Origin: Mesaphorura yosii
Lineage: Eukaryota; Arthropoda; Collembola; Poduromorpha; Tullbergiidae
NCBI GenBank assembly: GCA_009869945.1
Contig: WIXG01000087.1
Span: 124,001 to 188,000 of the forward strand
Direction: 5' to 3'
Length of the DNA: 64,000 nt
In this document: piece after piece, positions 24,076 to 34,643 of the stretch
Layout: every line of letters starts with the position of its first letter
Position numbering within the stretch: the stretch's first letter is position 1
Program-made: the position numbers and the translations under genes
Notes under the pieces: generated by a model
The model's input: the letters and a program-made list of their open reading frames with translations, nothing else
Told to the model about the DNA's origin: nothing
The model's database searches: none

Positions 24076-25662
24076 ATGTACAGACAAAACACATTTAAAA
24101 GTGAAAAAACGGAGGCCGAACCCGAACCTGAGCCGGAACTTTCGACGCCAGGCGGAGCGGACGACGAACTCCCGATTTTGAGGGCTCTTCTTCCTCTGTT
24201 TTCTATCGGAAAAGTGTTTGGCTGGCTTCCTTTCACGTGCCGTCCGAAGACTGGTCACGATCACGACGACGGCCACCTGCAGCTGCAGTTCACGTACAAG
24301 TCGGCGTGGTTCTTCCTCTCTGCACTGACATGGAGTTCGTTTCTGGTCGTGTCGGCCTTCGCTGTGATGATATTCTTTGGTACGACCATCAATTTGGCGG
24401 ACCCAGACTCCGTGGAGCAGTTGCTTGACATGTGTTATCACAGTCATATTACAGTGACGAGCACGCTCTGCATTTACCAGTCACAGAAGCTACCGCCATT
24501 GCTTGAGACATGGTTAAAGTTGGATCTGCACATGAAAAAATATGAAGCCTCCGAAGTTACACATTCACACTCAAAATCCAGGCTGAAGAAAATTTGCTGG
24601 TGCTGGATCCTGACCGGAGCGTATTTCTACCTGTCGTCGTTTGGAGGAGTTGCGTATTTTGTGATTGGGGTTGGGATAAAAGAGAACGTGACGTCCGTGC
24701 AAGAATACTTTGACAAAGTGGCAGAAATCTATCTGATCAAAGAGGCGTGCTTCTGGTGGTCGGGATATTTCATTCTTTTCATTGGTACGCTGCACTTTGG
24801 AGAGTGGAGACTGCAGTGGTCAATTAATTTGTCTCATAATTGTAGGGTTCCTGATGGAAATATGCTGGTCGTACGGTGACATGTTGATCCTTCTTCTAAG
24901 CGTCTCCCTCAAAATTGAGTATGATCGATTCAATCAAATTTTGCGGCAGAAGGAAGATTTGATCCTGAGTACGGCTGACGTTGAGGAGCTGAGGGGTCTG
25001 CATTACGAATTTGTGTGGGCTGTAAAGGTAAATTTTAATCCTATCCTTTCCAGTTCAGCGTTATCCAGCACAATTTGTTTCTGGTTAGATGGCCGACAAA
25101 ATTCTGGGTCAAATCACGGCTACTTCAGTAATCTGCAATATTCTTTACTTGTTCTGCCGTATTTACATTGGTCTCAAGCAAGATCTGAGCAGCCACAACC
25201 CGTGGATTGTCTTTGAGGCCGCGTACGCGTTCGCTTTCCTTCTCGGACGAATGTTTGTTTCCGCGATCGCGGCTGCTCGGTTCAATGCAACCAAATTGAA
25301 GACGATTTCTCTTTTAACAGAAATGTCGCTGAAAAGCGAGGGACAGATTTACTTGTTGCTCGTAAGTTTCTGAAATGGACTTGTATCACGCTTCACAAGC
25401 ACTGTTCAACCAAATTGTTACTGCAGGTAGACAGGTTTCTGCAGCAAGTCATAAGCAGCGATGTCGCCTTGACTGGCAATGGATTCTTTGTTCTGAATTG
25501 GGGATTTGTGACAACGGTCAGCAATAAAAATAAAAACCGTTTGAATCCAGAAATGTCAAGCGTTAATTTAATATTATGCTGTTGTAGATTGTCAGCGCCT
25601 TGGTCACTTACGAAGTGTTTATTTTGCAGTTCTCAGCGACCGCGTCCTCTAAATCAAGTTAA
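24076..25662 (+). CDS. gustatory receptor (7tm_7 chemoreceptor), copy 1
   Basis: Proposed CDS: join(24076..24784, 24846..25027, 25089..25361, 25427..25516, 25588..25662), 442 aa. Four introns of 61-71 bases all have GT-AG ends and matching phase. Arthropod gustatory receptors are seven-pass membrane proteins with an intracellular N-terminus that form ligand-gated cation channels in chemosensory neurons. Here a polar, Glu/Pro-rich N-terminus of about 60 residues precedes hydrophobic helices. The loop carrying the YGDMLILLLSVSL and EYDRFNQILRQKE segments is followed by later helices, and the last short exon encodes VTYEVFILQF, a perfect match to the family signature TYhhhhhQF at the end of TM7. 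The ligand cannot be inferred. A TGHDHDDGH cluster in the N-terminus is unusual. The gene lies 195 bp upstream of a paralogue. Confidence 0.88.
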
Positions 25663-25698
25663 CAATGTTGGACTTGTCAATTTTGAAAGGGTTCGTGC

Positions 25699-25704
25699 AA
25701 TAAA
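25699..25704 (+). terminator. poly(A) signal of the first Gr gene
   Basis: AATAAA lies 37 bases after the stop codon and within the 195-bp gap before the next receptor. Its presence supports two separate transcripts rather than one fused gene. Confidence 0.55.
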
Positions 25705-25857
25705 TCGTTCCTGTGTCCAAGTCTTCACTTTGTTTACATTCATAACAAATGCATTAATGGTATTAATGGATGCGCCAAAACGCCAAAAGATTGTCATGAA
25801 TGAATTTAAGTCAGTAAAAGTTAAGAGCTCGAGTCAGGCGGAAGTTGTATTCACGCA

Positions 25858-27299
25858 ATGAGAGTCTCGAAACCGAAATCGAAGTTTTTGGCAGCGTTCT
25901 GGCCTTTGCTACAAGTCGGCCTTCTTTTTGTTGGCTTACCCGTGCGCCTGGAAAAGAATCGGCTCACAATTCAGCGGACATGGTCCTACTCGTCATGCAA
26001 ATCGTTCTTACTTCTGTACACTCTCCTCATCTGGAGCTCATTGACCGTAATAGCCATTTTCGCCGTCATAAATTGCATACGAGAAACCAAGACCCTTGCA
26101 GACGTGAATTCCGTCGAGCAACTCATCGACTTGTGCTACCACGTTCACATCGCAATGATGAGCACGTTCTGCATTTACAAGAGCAGGAAATTTCCATTGA
26201 TATTTGATGTATGGGAAAAAGTTGATACTAGCTTACAGAATTATGAACTTGAACATTCTTGGCGCACGTTGCTGCAAAAAAAGTTCATTTCCCGATGCTG
26301 GCTCACGACTTGGATTTACATGCTTGCGATTCTGATTGGCGCAGTTTCGTATTTCTCAGTCGCCATTTGGGTAAAAGATGACCTGCAAACATTTCAGGAA
26401 TTCCTGGACCGGGCCTGTGTAATTTATGTACTTGAAGAAGCGTGCTGGTGGTGGTCAGGCTACTTCATTCTCGTAATCGGTACGGGGACAATTCTTGCAA
26501 TGAAATGCATTTGAAAGGCACGGATGTTCTTTAAATCCGCTCTTCTTTGCTCAGGTATCGTGATGGAAATCAGCTGGGCTTACGGCGATATGTTGATTCT
26601 TCTCTTCAGCTACGCGTTGAAGCACGAATATGACCGATTCAACGAAATCTTAAGACGCAAGCGGGCCACGAATACCTGCATCAACGAGATCGAAGCCTTG
26701 CGACAGCTGCACTTGACAATAGTCGACGCAATTCGCACAACAAACCAGATTCTAGGCCCAATCATAACGATTTCATTTGTTTACGATATTTTGTACTTAT
26801 TCTGTTGGGTGTACATTGGTTTCGAAGAGAGTCCCGCAAAGAAAAATATCTGGACTATAATATTTGACGATGTGTATCCAGTGCTCTATTTAGTCGTGCG
26901 AATATTTCTGTCTGCGATCATGGCAGCGCGGCTTGCCGTGGTCAAGGAGGAGACCGTCGCCGTTTTGGTCGAGATTTCATGGCAGCAGCACGACGAAAAG
27001 TATTTGCTACTCGTCGACAGATTTGTCCAACAAGTGCAGGGCAGCGAGATGGGCTTGAGTGCAAGCGGGTACGTTGCACTCAATTGGACATTTGTAAAAG
27101 GGGTAAGTAACCATTCAACTCAACAAGAAACCATCCCTCATAAAGCACAGGATAAGGCTAAGTGTAGAAACTCACCCTTCATTACTCTTTACAGCTTATC
27201 AGCGCGCTGATTTCGTTCCAAGTCATAATTCTGCAGTCTGCGGTTGCCTCTGCGTCTGTTGCTGACTCTGCCACGTCTCATCACACTCACTTCAAATAA
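25858..27299 (+). CDS. gustatory receptor (7tm_7 chemoreceptor), copy 2
   Basis: Proposed CDS: join(25858..26479, 26555..27102, 27195..27299), 424 aa, with GT-AG introns in phase. It is a tandem paralogue of the preceding gene. Shared blocks include VEQL[LI]D[ML]CYH, the EACxWWSGYFIL segment before the first intron, WSYGDMLILLxS versus WAYGDMLILLFS, and EYDRFN[QE]ILR. The first and last introns sit at the same codon and phase as in copy 1, but two internal introns of copy 1 are missing. The C-terminal signature is degenerate: SFQVIILQS in place of TYhhhhhQF, followed by a longer Ser/Ala-rich tail ending SHHTHFK. The N-terminus is short and lacks the acidic extension of copy 1. Function as a working receptor is likely, since the frame is open throughout, but not certain. 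Confidence 0.85.
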
Positions 27300-27503
27300 G
27301 TACAAACATTACAAAATGCAAAGTACTATATCTGTGGGCTCAGTTTTATTTCTTCCCTGCCTTGCATATTGGAATTTTAATTTTAATTTTCCTTCACCGG
27401 CTGTAAATCATATTTGGACATTCAGGACCACGACCAAAACTTGTTGAAAGCGAGAAGGAAGGATGAGTTGGCCATTTTCGCACATTTGAAAATTAGTGCT
27501 ACA

Positions 27504-27509
27504 TTTATT
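27504..27509 (-). terminator. poly(A) signal of the small minus-strand gene
   Basis: A minus-strand AATAAA lies 13 bases past the predicted stop at 27,523. Its tight placement supports the gene model and strand. Confidence 0.4.
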
Positions 27510-27522
27510 TACGACCTATAAT

Positions 27523-28196
27523 TTATAACTCTGCATAAAAACGCTTGCAATTCTGTTGAAGGTTCATTTCGGTCTCGGAGTATGCATTCAACCATGAAAT
27601 TGCGAAATACCTCCTCCGCTTTGCAAGTGTGTAAAACTGAAACAAACTGAGGACCTAAGAACGGGCGTCGCGTGATCCTTCTCAAGAAAGCTGAGTCGGT
27701 GTCGCTGTTGCTACACCGGGTTGTTGAAATTCGAATTCGAAGAGAGAACCTGTCCGTAGCGTTGGAGTCGTCGGCTGATGACAGTTTCAAGGACTTTTTG
27801 TTTGTCGCCCGTCCAAAAGTCAAAACACAATTCAGCTTGAGCCGAGACATCAGCGCGAGACAATCGACAATTTTCATTCCAAGTATTATAGAAAGGAAGC
27901 CTCTTCTTCGTCTCTTCGAATGTCTTTCGGCATACATCAAATAAGAATACATACATGGATTTTATGGAGTAATTCGCCGGAGCATGCACTTTTTAATGGC
28001 TCAGTTGGCGAGGCAGTAAACAACTTACGTGTTCACGGGAAAAGTATTTTCGACATTTGTATAAATCCGAATTCAAACCTAGAAGTCACTATGAATTCAG
28101 ATACCTTGGTTCCAACGATTTTGAACCCAACATCCATCCACTCCACCGCGTGCCGATAATCTCAATTTATTTACGACGAGACAGAAATCGAAGCAT
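27523..28196 (-). CDS. small protein with mitochondrial-type N-terminus, four exons, uncharacterised
   Basis: Proposed CDS: complement(27523..27636, 27750..27923, 28029..28078, 28175..28196), about 119 aa. No single frame shows this gene; it appears when short open segments are joined at GT-AG sites in matching phase (introns 96, 105 and about 113 bases). The start MLRFLSRRLNSDLYKCRKYF is rich in Arg, Leu and Ser without acids, as in mitochondrial presequences. The body includes KKRLPFYNTWNENC, AELCFDFWTGDKQ and VLETVISRRLQRYGQ, ending RYFAISWLNAYSETEMNL and KRFYAEL. The third intron is uncertain: an alternative donor (exon ending 27717) and acceptor (27654) also keep the frame. Plus-strand frames overlap but have weaker splice support. 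I recognise no family. Confidence 0.42.
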
Positions 28197-30548
28197 GAAA
28201 GCGTATTGCAATAAGGGAGAGTAAATTCTCATTCCCAAGTGAGAAATGGCAAATGGAATGGACCAATCGCCAATTGCTTGGTTAATGGTTAATTAAATTG
28301 AAAATGAACCTCAAGCAAGGCCACAGATTTAGCATTGGCATTCTCTCTGCCGACTCTCCCTCGAGTCTCCTGCTGATTTGCTTCGGTTTTCTCTGTGTTG
28401 CCTGCCAGTGCTGCAATGCTTGTCAACGACTCCCTCGTCTCTTGCCTCTCACCAAAACGCAATTCCCTTTTCCGAGTTTCAGTTTACGACTTTTCGCAAC
28501 CTTGGTTATTATTCCTATTCATTAAAATACTGCTTTGCTTTGGTTCAGGCCGGTGTGACGGTGCCGAGGCGAAGTACCTTGATTTCCCTTTTCTGCAGTC
28601 AATCGTGTATCGTGTTTCGTGTTTTCGTCTTGCAAAATGTCAATGTATGAAAGAAAATCAGACACACATATGTAAATTATCGTGACTGTGAAGATGATCG
28701 TAAACTAAAAATGAGACAGTCGTCTTCATTTATTGAAATGCAAAACGCTGAAGCTAATCTGCCAGCCAAAATACGCGTCAGCGTAAGGTAAAAGTGCGAA
28801 TCAGTACCTTTCATTTCTTTTGCCTCACTTTTAATGTGCTTTTGTCTCGTTCTGTGAGCTGCGTTAGGCATCAGCGTCATCTTATTCTACAGCAGGCGAG
28901 AGACTAGGCGTGCAAAATACAAAGAACTGTTCTATCACACGTACAAACTAACGTAACTCACGCATAGAATTCGCATTCGCCATTCGCGTATTGCGTATCG
29001 TGTTCGTATTCGCATTCGCACAACCCTGTACTACCCTTTTTCTAGTATCAGCACACTGCACGGTAGGGAAATTGCCGAATCTCGATACTCAACTCCCTCA
29101 ACAAAGAGCCAGCCTGCCAACAGCCAAGTCATGGATAAGACAAGTGCAAGAATAAGAACAAGAGCCGTGTTATTCTGATTCTTATTCCCTTCATCAGCAT
29201 CAACATCAGCATCCTCATGAATTACGAGTACACACAAGATAACATAAATCCACGTAGGCTAAGACGGTTGGTTTAGAAGATGATGCCAATCGTCAATGCT
29301 TTGCTTAATTTTAAGACATCATAACCCGAATCTAATAGTACGACACGGTATAAGACCAAGACACCACCGTATTACGTAAGTAAAGTAGTAACCACGCTTA
29401 CAATTACTTTAAGGCACGGTCGCATGGTTTATGGTCGAGTTTAACCTGGAGTGGAGTGCAGCCAGTCATGCCAAGTAAAGTCAAATCCAAAGCCTAAGCC
29501 AATTCGGGTCCAGAAATGTGCAGTACAGTAATGCACGTACCCGGCTTAACGTCAACGTTAACGCAGCAAGTCAGAGGGTAAAGTAAAAACAACCGTCATG
29601 CTCCTAAATGTAAATCGTAATCTACACTCCACAATCCACACTTGTAAGTTGTAATTCGTCGTAACCGTAACTCAGCAGCCAGCCCAGCTAATCCAGTACA
29701 AGGCACGCAGACGTACAGTGCGGAAGTGTACCAATTTTGATACGGATTCTTAGAAAAATTCGGAGGACGACTTTTTTAAAGTATAGTGACCGTCGACCGT
29801 GCGACCGACCGTCCAGTTCTAGACACACGAAGACAAGTACTCGTATTTCCACGTAAAGCGTAAACGTGCAATTGTCCCAAATTCAAACCGTCGCGTCGTG
29901 CAGTGTGTCCGCGTGCAAAGGCAGCATCAGCAGCAAAGGGTTCAGGGCAGCAGGGTTCTTTGTACTTTGCAGCTGGTTCTAGGAATTGGACCAAGTATTT
30001 GTGTCATTTGTGATTGGTGAATCTTTGATTATCGTGGCTCGTGTCTCGTGGCTGTGGCCACAAGTGCAACTCAAGAATGTCCACTACAAGAAAGACAGAA
30101 CTCGTGCGCAGAGCCTTGCATTTGCATTTTGGTGAGAGCTTGAATCCAAACCGGTTTAAAAATACTAATTAGCGGAAAAAAGGTTAGCTGACTACAGAGG
30201 ATTTTTTGCTTTCTTTCACCTTGCTTGCCTTTTAGCGTGCTTTTTATTCGGTAATTTGTTTTCTCTTCTGAAATGATTTTGATTCCTCAACGCATTTCAT
30301 CTTCGGCTCAGCCGAGCTTCATGGCTTTATTTTATTCCTAAAGAATTGAATTCTGAAGTAGTAATCTGAGATTTATTTTTATGCTTGTTTCCTTATTTTA
30401 CTTTTATGCCCCCGCGTGCATGTAAACGTAAACTTCATTCTTCTTCATTGTTCGCGTCAGGTCATGATCAAGCTAAAGCTCATGCTTACACAATTCTGTT
30501 TTTCTTAATTAGAAAAACGCACCAGCACTCGAGCACCAGGCACAGCAC
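28197..30548. other. intergenic, no gene seen
   Basis: Open frames are short and contain nothing recognisable. The right end must hold the promoter of the zinc-finger gene and the left end that of the small minus-strand gene. Confidence 0.5.
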
Positions 30549-33500
30549 ATGGCACAGCACGCCAAGACAGCTGACAACAGAATGTATTCCGGGGGTTCAT
30601 ACACTGACCCCAACCCAAACCATGATCCTACCTGTGACTTTGACTGCTGCCAAATGTGGACAGCAAATTGTAAGATCACTCGACAGTCAACACACTTTGT
30701 TAAGTCTCACATTCCCGTGTGCCGTGCCACATTTCCATACATGTCTTCAATGCCTTTATGCCTTGCAATTTGCTTTGTATTATTGTAGTGCCTCCATGCG
30801 TACCGCACTTAATTCAGAAGGCACAAGAGGGGAAATTTAACGCGTTTAGAGCGATAGCAGCGTCAGCATGCGGGTCACACGGGCGAGATTTTCTGTCACA
30901 GCTTCGAGCTTCAGTACCAGCACGAACTCCAGCACCGCCAATGCCAATGTATGCTGCTCGTACTCCAATGCGTCCACAACAAATGCAAACACCAATACCG
31001 GGTAGGACTCCGATGCCTCTTCCACATCAGCATCAAATGAATACGTCGATGCCGGGCCAGATTCCGATACCTCCAGCACAAGCATACTCGCAAATGCAAA
31101 TGCAGATGCCAATGCCGACGCCAGCTCCGATGCCACCGTACCAGTATCAACAGTACCAGCAGTATGCACAAACACAGGTATTTTATCAAAATCACACGTA
31201 CCCACCATCCTTCCATCATCAGTATCCTAGTCCGTCTCCGTCCGCCTACCCTCCGTCAACACCACGGCCACCACTACCACGTCCTCCTGCTCCTACAACA
31301 GCAATGCCATGGACAAACGGACATGGAAGATTTGATTATGGAACTAAACAGATGCCCGCCACAGCTTCGACTGCTGGCAATGCCAACTCCAGCATCTGTG
31401 AATGTGGACTTCCTGCCCAAGACTGCGTGCCACCACCACCGACGCAAACACGATGTTCAAATCGATGCGGGACACTGTCACAGCCACAGGCGGCTCCTGG
31501 TCCAACAGCGCCAACACCTTATCCACAAGGATATGGACAGGAATTTGCAAACTACGAACAAGCGTTAGCGTTCTCACGGCCACCATCGCAGGCTATGTCG
31601 CCCATGCCTCCTCCGACTACAGCAAGTTATCCACAAAGGCAGACTGTGCCTCAAATGGTGCCACCTCCGAGTACAAAATATTACTCACAAGGGCAGACTG
31701 CACCGCCAATACCTCCTCCAACTGCAACAAATTATCACCAAGGGCGGCTTATGGCGCCAAAGCCTCCTGTGATCACAACAAATTACCCACAAGAGCAGCC
31801 TGCACAGCCGGTCAGCGCTCCGAATGCTTCAATGGCGCCATTGAGACCGGGATTGCTAGATGATCCTCGCCCACCAGCTACTGTCATTACTGCCGCTAGA
31901 CAAAGAAAACAGCGGGCACCTCGGCCCATAGTTAGAGCGCAACAAATTGTTGATGTATTCGAAGCTCTGATAACTGGAGGGCATCCGGCACAACCGCGCA
32001 TCATTCCGTTCTTCGATACAGCAAGGTCTTCGTCAGAGATCATTCCAGTTCCGCCGCCTGCTTATTCTGCCCCGTCCACTCAGACGAATGGCCATGGAAT
32101 GCAAATGCAGACAGGGAATCCACGACCACTTGGACCAAAGGCACCTGCACCTGTTAATGCAACTGCTTCTATTATTTTTCCAAGTTTTCCTGCAATGCAG
32201 AGAAAGCAGCCAAAGAAGCCTATGCTAATTCACGCGACTGAAATAATTAGGAACGGGCCGAATGGCTACCTTGACCCACCGCGACCAATGACGGCATCAC
32301 CTAAGTTAGTAATCGATGAAAGCGCAGCATCACGTCGGAGTACTCCTTCACCAGAGAGTCTTCCGTCCATTTTAGACCCTCGTGATTTCCAATTGAGAAT
32401 CGAAGAACTCTCGCCGGTACCTTCACAAGTGCCATTTTTTGTACAGGAGGTCGTTTCCAAAAAGTCTGCGAAAAAGGCCAAAAAGAGAGCTGCAAAAGCA
32501 CAAAAATCTGTACGGAATGCAAAAGCATCCGAGGCGGCAGTTGCAGCTGCAGTGGAGCGTCTTAGTTCGAACCCGAAGTCTAAACCAAAGCCTAAACCCA
32601 CTCTGGCCGAACGGGCCGGCGATATACAGCGCAGGGAATGCAGTCTTTGCCAGCGAGCGTTCGTCTCCAACGACGCATTAAAGAAGCACATGAGGCTGGT
32701 TCACTTTAAGCCGGATCTCAGATACCATGCTACGACATGGAGTCCTCCAAAAACGCCGCTGACCCCGCCACCTGTCTTCGTAGGGCAGGGAGGAAGGTCT
32801 CTGCTTGTAAAGCCACAGGTCCGACGTCCTTCGCCAAGTCTGGCGCTTCAATTTCCAATAATCACGCCACAATTTTTACGGCTCATTCCTTCGATTCCGA
32901 TTCCCCGCTCACCGTCTCCATCGTTTACGTCACCAGTGAAGAGATTCAGAGAATCGTGTCCAATCCAGGCGAAAAGAAGGGAACCAGCAGCAGCTTCGGC
33001 ACAAGGGCCTCCTGCTCCTTCTGTATCTTCTCCAGAAGCACAATCGACCGAAACAGAAACAGCAACACCAGTTGCCGCTGCTCCAGCAGAAACGCAGCGC
33101 CTTCCACAAAGTTCCTTGAGACCAGCATCACCGTCAATGTCAGTGCCGACACCAACAACAACACGAGCGCCAGCTCCTCCGAGTCCACCTGTGTCAAGAG
33201 CCACCAGTGATTTAGAAACAACACCCGAACAAAGAGTATCTTATCCAGCGCCGATTTATGAACCGATTTCTCCGTGTTCGATGCCATCCTCTCCAGTCAA
33301 CATAGAGTTGCCATTGCCGGTGGAAGTGGGCTTGGAAGAAGCTTTGGCGAGTAGCAGTGACAACCTTGGCCACGGGCTCCCATCACCCGCATTGGTATCG
33401 CTGTTACTCGAAAAACACCAAAGTCAGTTCCAACAGCTGCAGCAACAATGGCTGGAAACTGTAAGCCAAGCATTGCTAACCTGGCAGTCATTGCCACCAG

Positions 33501-34312
33501 CTCGAGGTGATCCGGTTCTGATTCAAGTGAGCGAAACGTCTCCAGTCCCTGCTGCAATGGGTTTGTGTATTCGGGAGCCAGAACCACCAGCGTCTGAATC
33601 CCCTGATGATCCTACCGACGAAAGGGCTCCTTCACCTCCGACATCAGAGCCAGTCGTTGCCATAGAAGAAGAAAAAAGATCACTGTCGCTGGTTCCTGGA
33701 GAACCGCCGAAGGAGCCGCCACCGGTGGAGAATGAGACGCAGAAATCTTTGACGCCCACGCCAGACGAGGCTAGACCAGACGAGCCAGAGCAACCGCCGC
33801 AGCCGTCACCAAGTCCACCGCCACGTTCACTTTCCATAATACTTATCGACATTGCCGATTCTCCTCCAGAGATGCCACCAACGCCGCCGTCGTCCTCGAT
33901 ATCTTCACCACCCTCGTGTCCACATTCACCACGAGCACAGTCGCTCGCGCCGGCACCACTGCCAAAGCCGGCAAACCAGTCGGATTCGTACCACGTCAAG
34001 AAATCCAAGAAACAAAAAGCAGTCCCTGCGGTTCCGGTGCTCATTGCGCCAGGTCCAGCTCCAATTCTAACTCCAGCAAAGGCACCTGAAGCAGCCGCTA
34101 CGGTGGTGACTCCAGTGACTATCAAACTGATTCCGTGCCCGTTTTGCGGTTTCTTGTGCATAGATGACAAGCACAAAATCGCACACATCGAAGAAGAACA
34201 TGTTGAGAGTCAGATCTTGTTTTGTCCTACTTGTTGCAATATATCTCTAGGTCCCGTCAAGTTGAAGGAGCACTTAGCTGCTGGCTGCCCGGGCCGCAAG
34301 CCCTCAGCTTGA
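30549..34312 (+). CDS. proline-rich zinc-finger protein, about 1,214 aa
   Basis: Proposed CDS: join(30549..30669, 30789..34312). The 119-base GTAAGA-TAG intron joins in phase and explains why a long frame appears to start in odd sequence near 30,719. The protein is very rich in Pro, Ala, Gln and Ser and is probably disordered over most of its length. Residues about 45-150 hold Met/Pro/Gln runs such as QMQMQMPMPTP, and 31590-31800 encodes degenerate repeats. A Lys/Ala-rich stretch near residue 600 (KKSAKKAKKRAAK) looks like a nuclear localisation signal. A C2H2 finger starts at Cys658 (CSLCQRAF...HMRLVH). Near the C-terminus follow a second C2H2 finger (CPFCGF...HIEEEH, from residue 1157) and a C2HC finger (CPTC...HLAAGC). 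A nuclear regulatory or scaffold role is inferred; no named orthologue is recognised. Confidence 0.75.
31590..31800 (+). repeat. degenerate protein-level tandem repeat inside the zinc-finger gene
   Basis: About four units of 21-24 codons with the pattern Y-(P/S/H)-Q-x-(Q/R)-x...P-x-(P)PP or KPP-x-T-x-(Y/N)Y. Examples are SYPQRQTVPQMVPPPS, YYSQGQTAPPIPPPT, NYHQGRLMAPKPP and NYPQEQPAQP. The DNA units have diverged, so this is an old internal duplication rather than a fresh microsatellite. Confidence 0.6.
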
Positions 34313-34612
34313 AGCCTGAAAGGTATGTTCAAACTAAACTCCAAACCATAGCGTGCTATTTTAACCTAATTCTCTACTCATTGTGCTAACTCTTTTAAAC
34401 ATGCGTACTATTTTACCATTTTAGAGTCCGATTCTGTTAGACGAGAGTTGAACGTTTAAAATCTTTTTTCCGTTAGACAAATGAGTAAACGAATCATTTT
34501 ATCTTTGTTTGACCATTTAGCAGCTTTAGCAATTAGCAACGTTCAGCTCCATTATGCCCGTTTTATTGTTATTTATTGTGCGCAATGAAATCATGGGAAA
34601 TTCTTTTGAAGA

Positions 34613-34643
34613 AATAAAGATTGTGTGTGTTATCATCAATAAA
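34613..34643 (+). terminator. double poly(A) signal of the zinc-finger gene
   Basis: AATAAA occurs at 34613-34618 and again at 34638-34643, separated by a GT-rich stretch (TTGTGTGTGT), about 300 bases after the stop codon. This fits an arthropod 3' end. A GTATGT just after the stop (34322) could start a 3' UTR intron, but that is only a possibility. Confidence 0.6.

Noticed and set aside
25415-25861. 148-codon open frame running from the end of one Gr gene to the start of the next
   Set aside because: It reads through the last exons and intron of copy 1 in a wrong frame past the 3' end; the TYhhhhhQF exon and the poly(A) signal explain this DNA.
27672-28159. Plus-strand frames opposite the small mitochondrial-like gene
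   Set aside because: They are open but lack coherent splice joins and a 3' end signal, while the minus strand gives four exons in phase with a poly(A) signal. The choice is not certain.
30846-34188. Long minus-strand and other-frame open readings inside the zinc-finger gene (up to 221 codons)
   Set aside because: They are shadows of the strongly biased Pro/Ala/Ser codons of the plus-strand gene; the zinc-finger motifs lie only in the plus frame.
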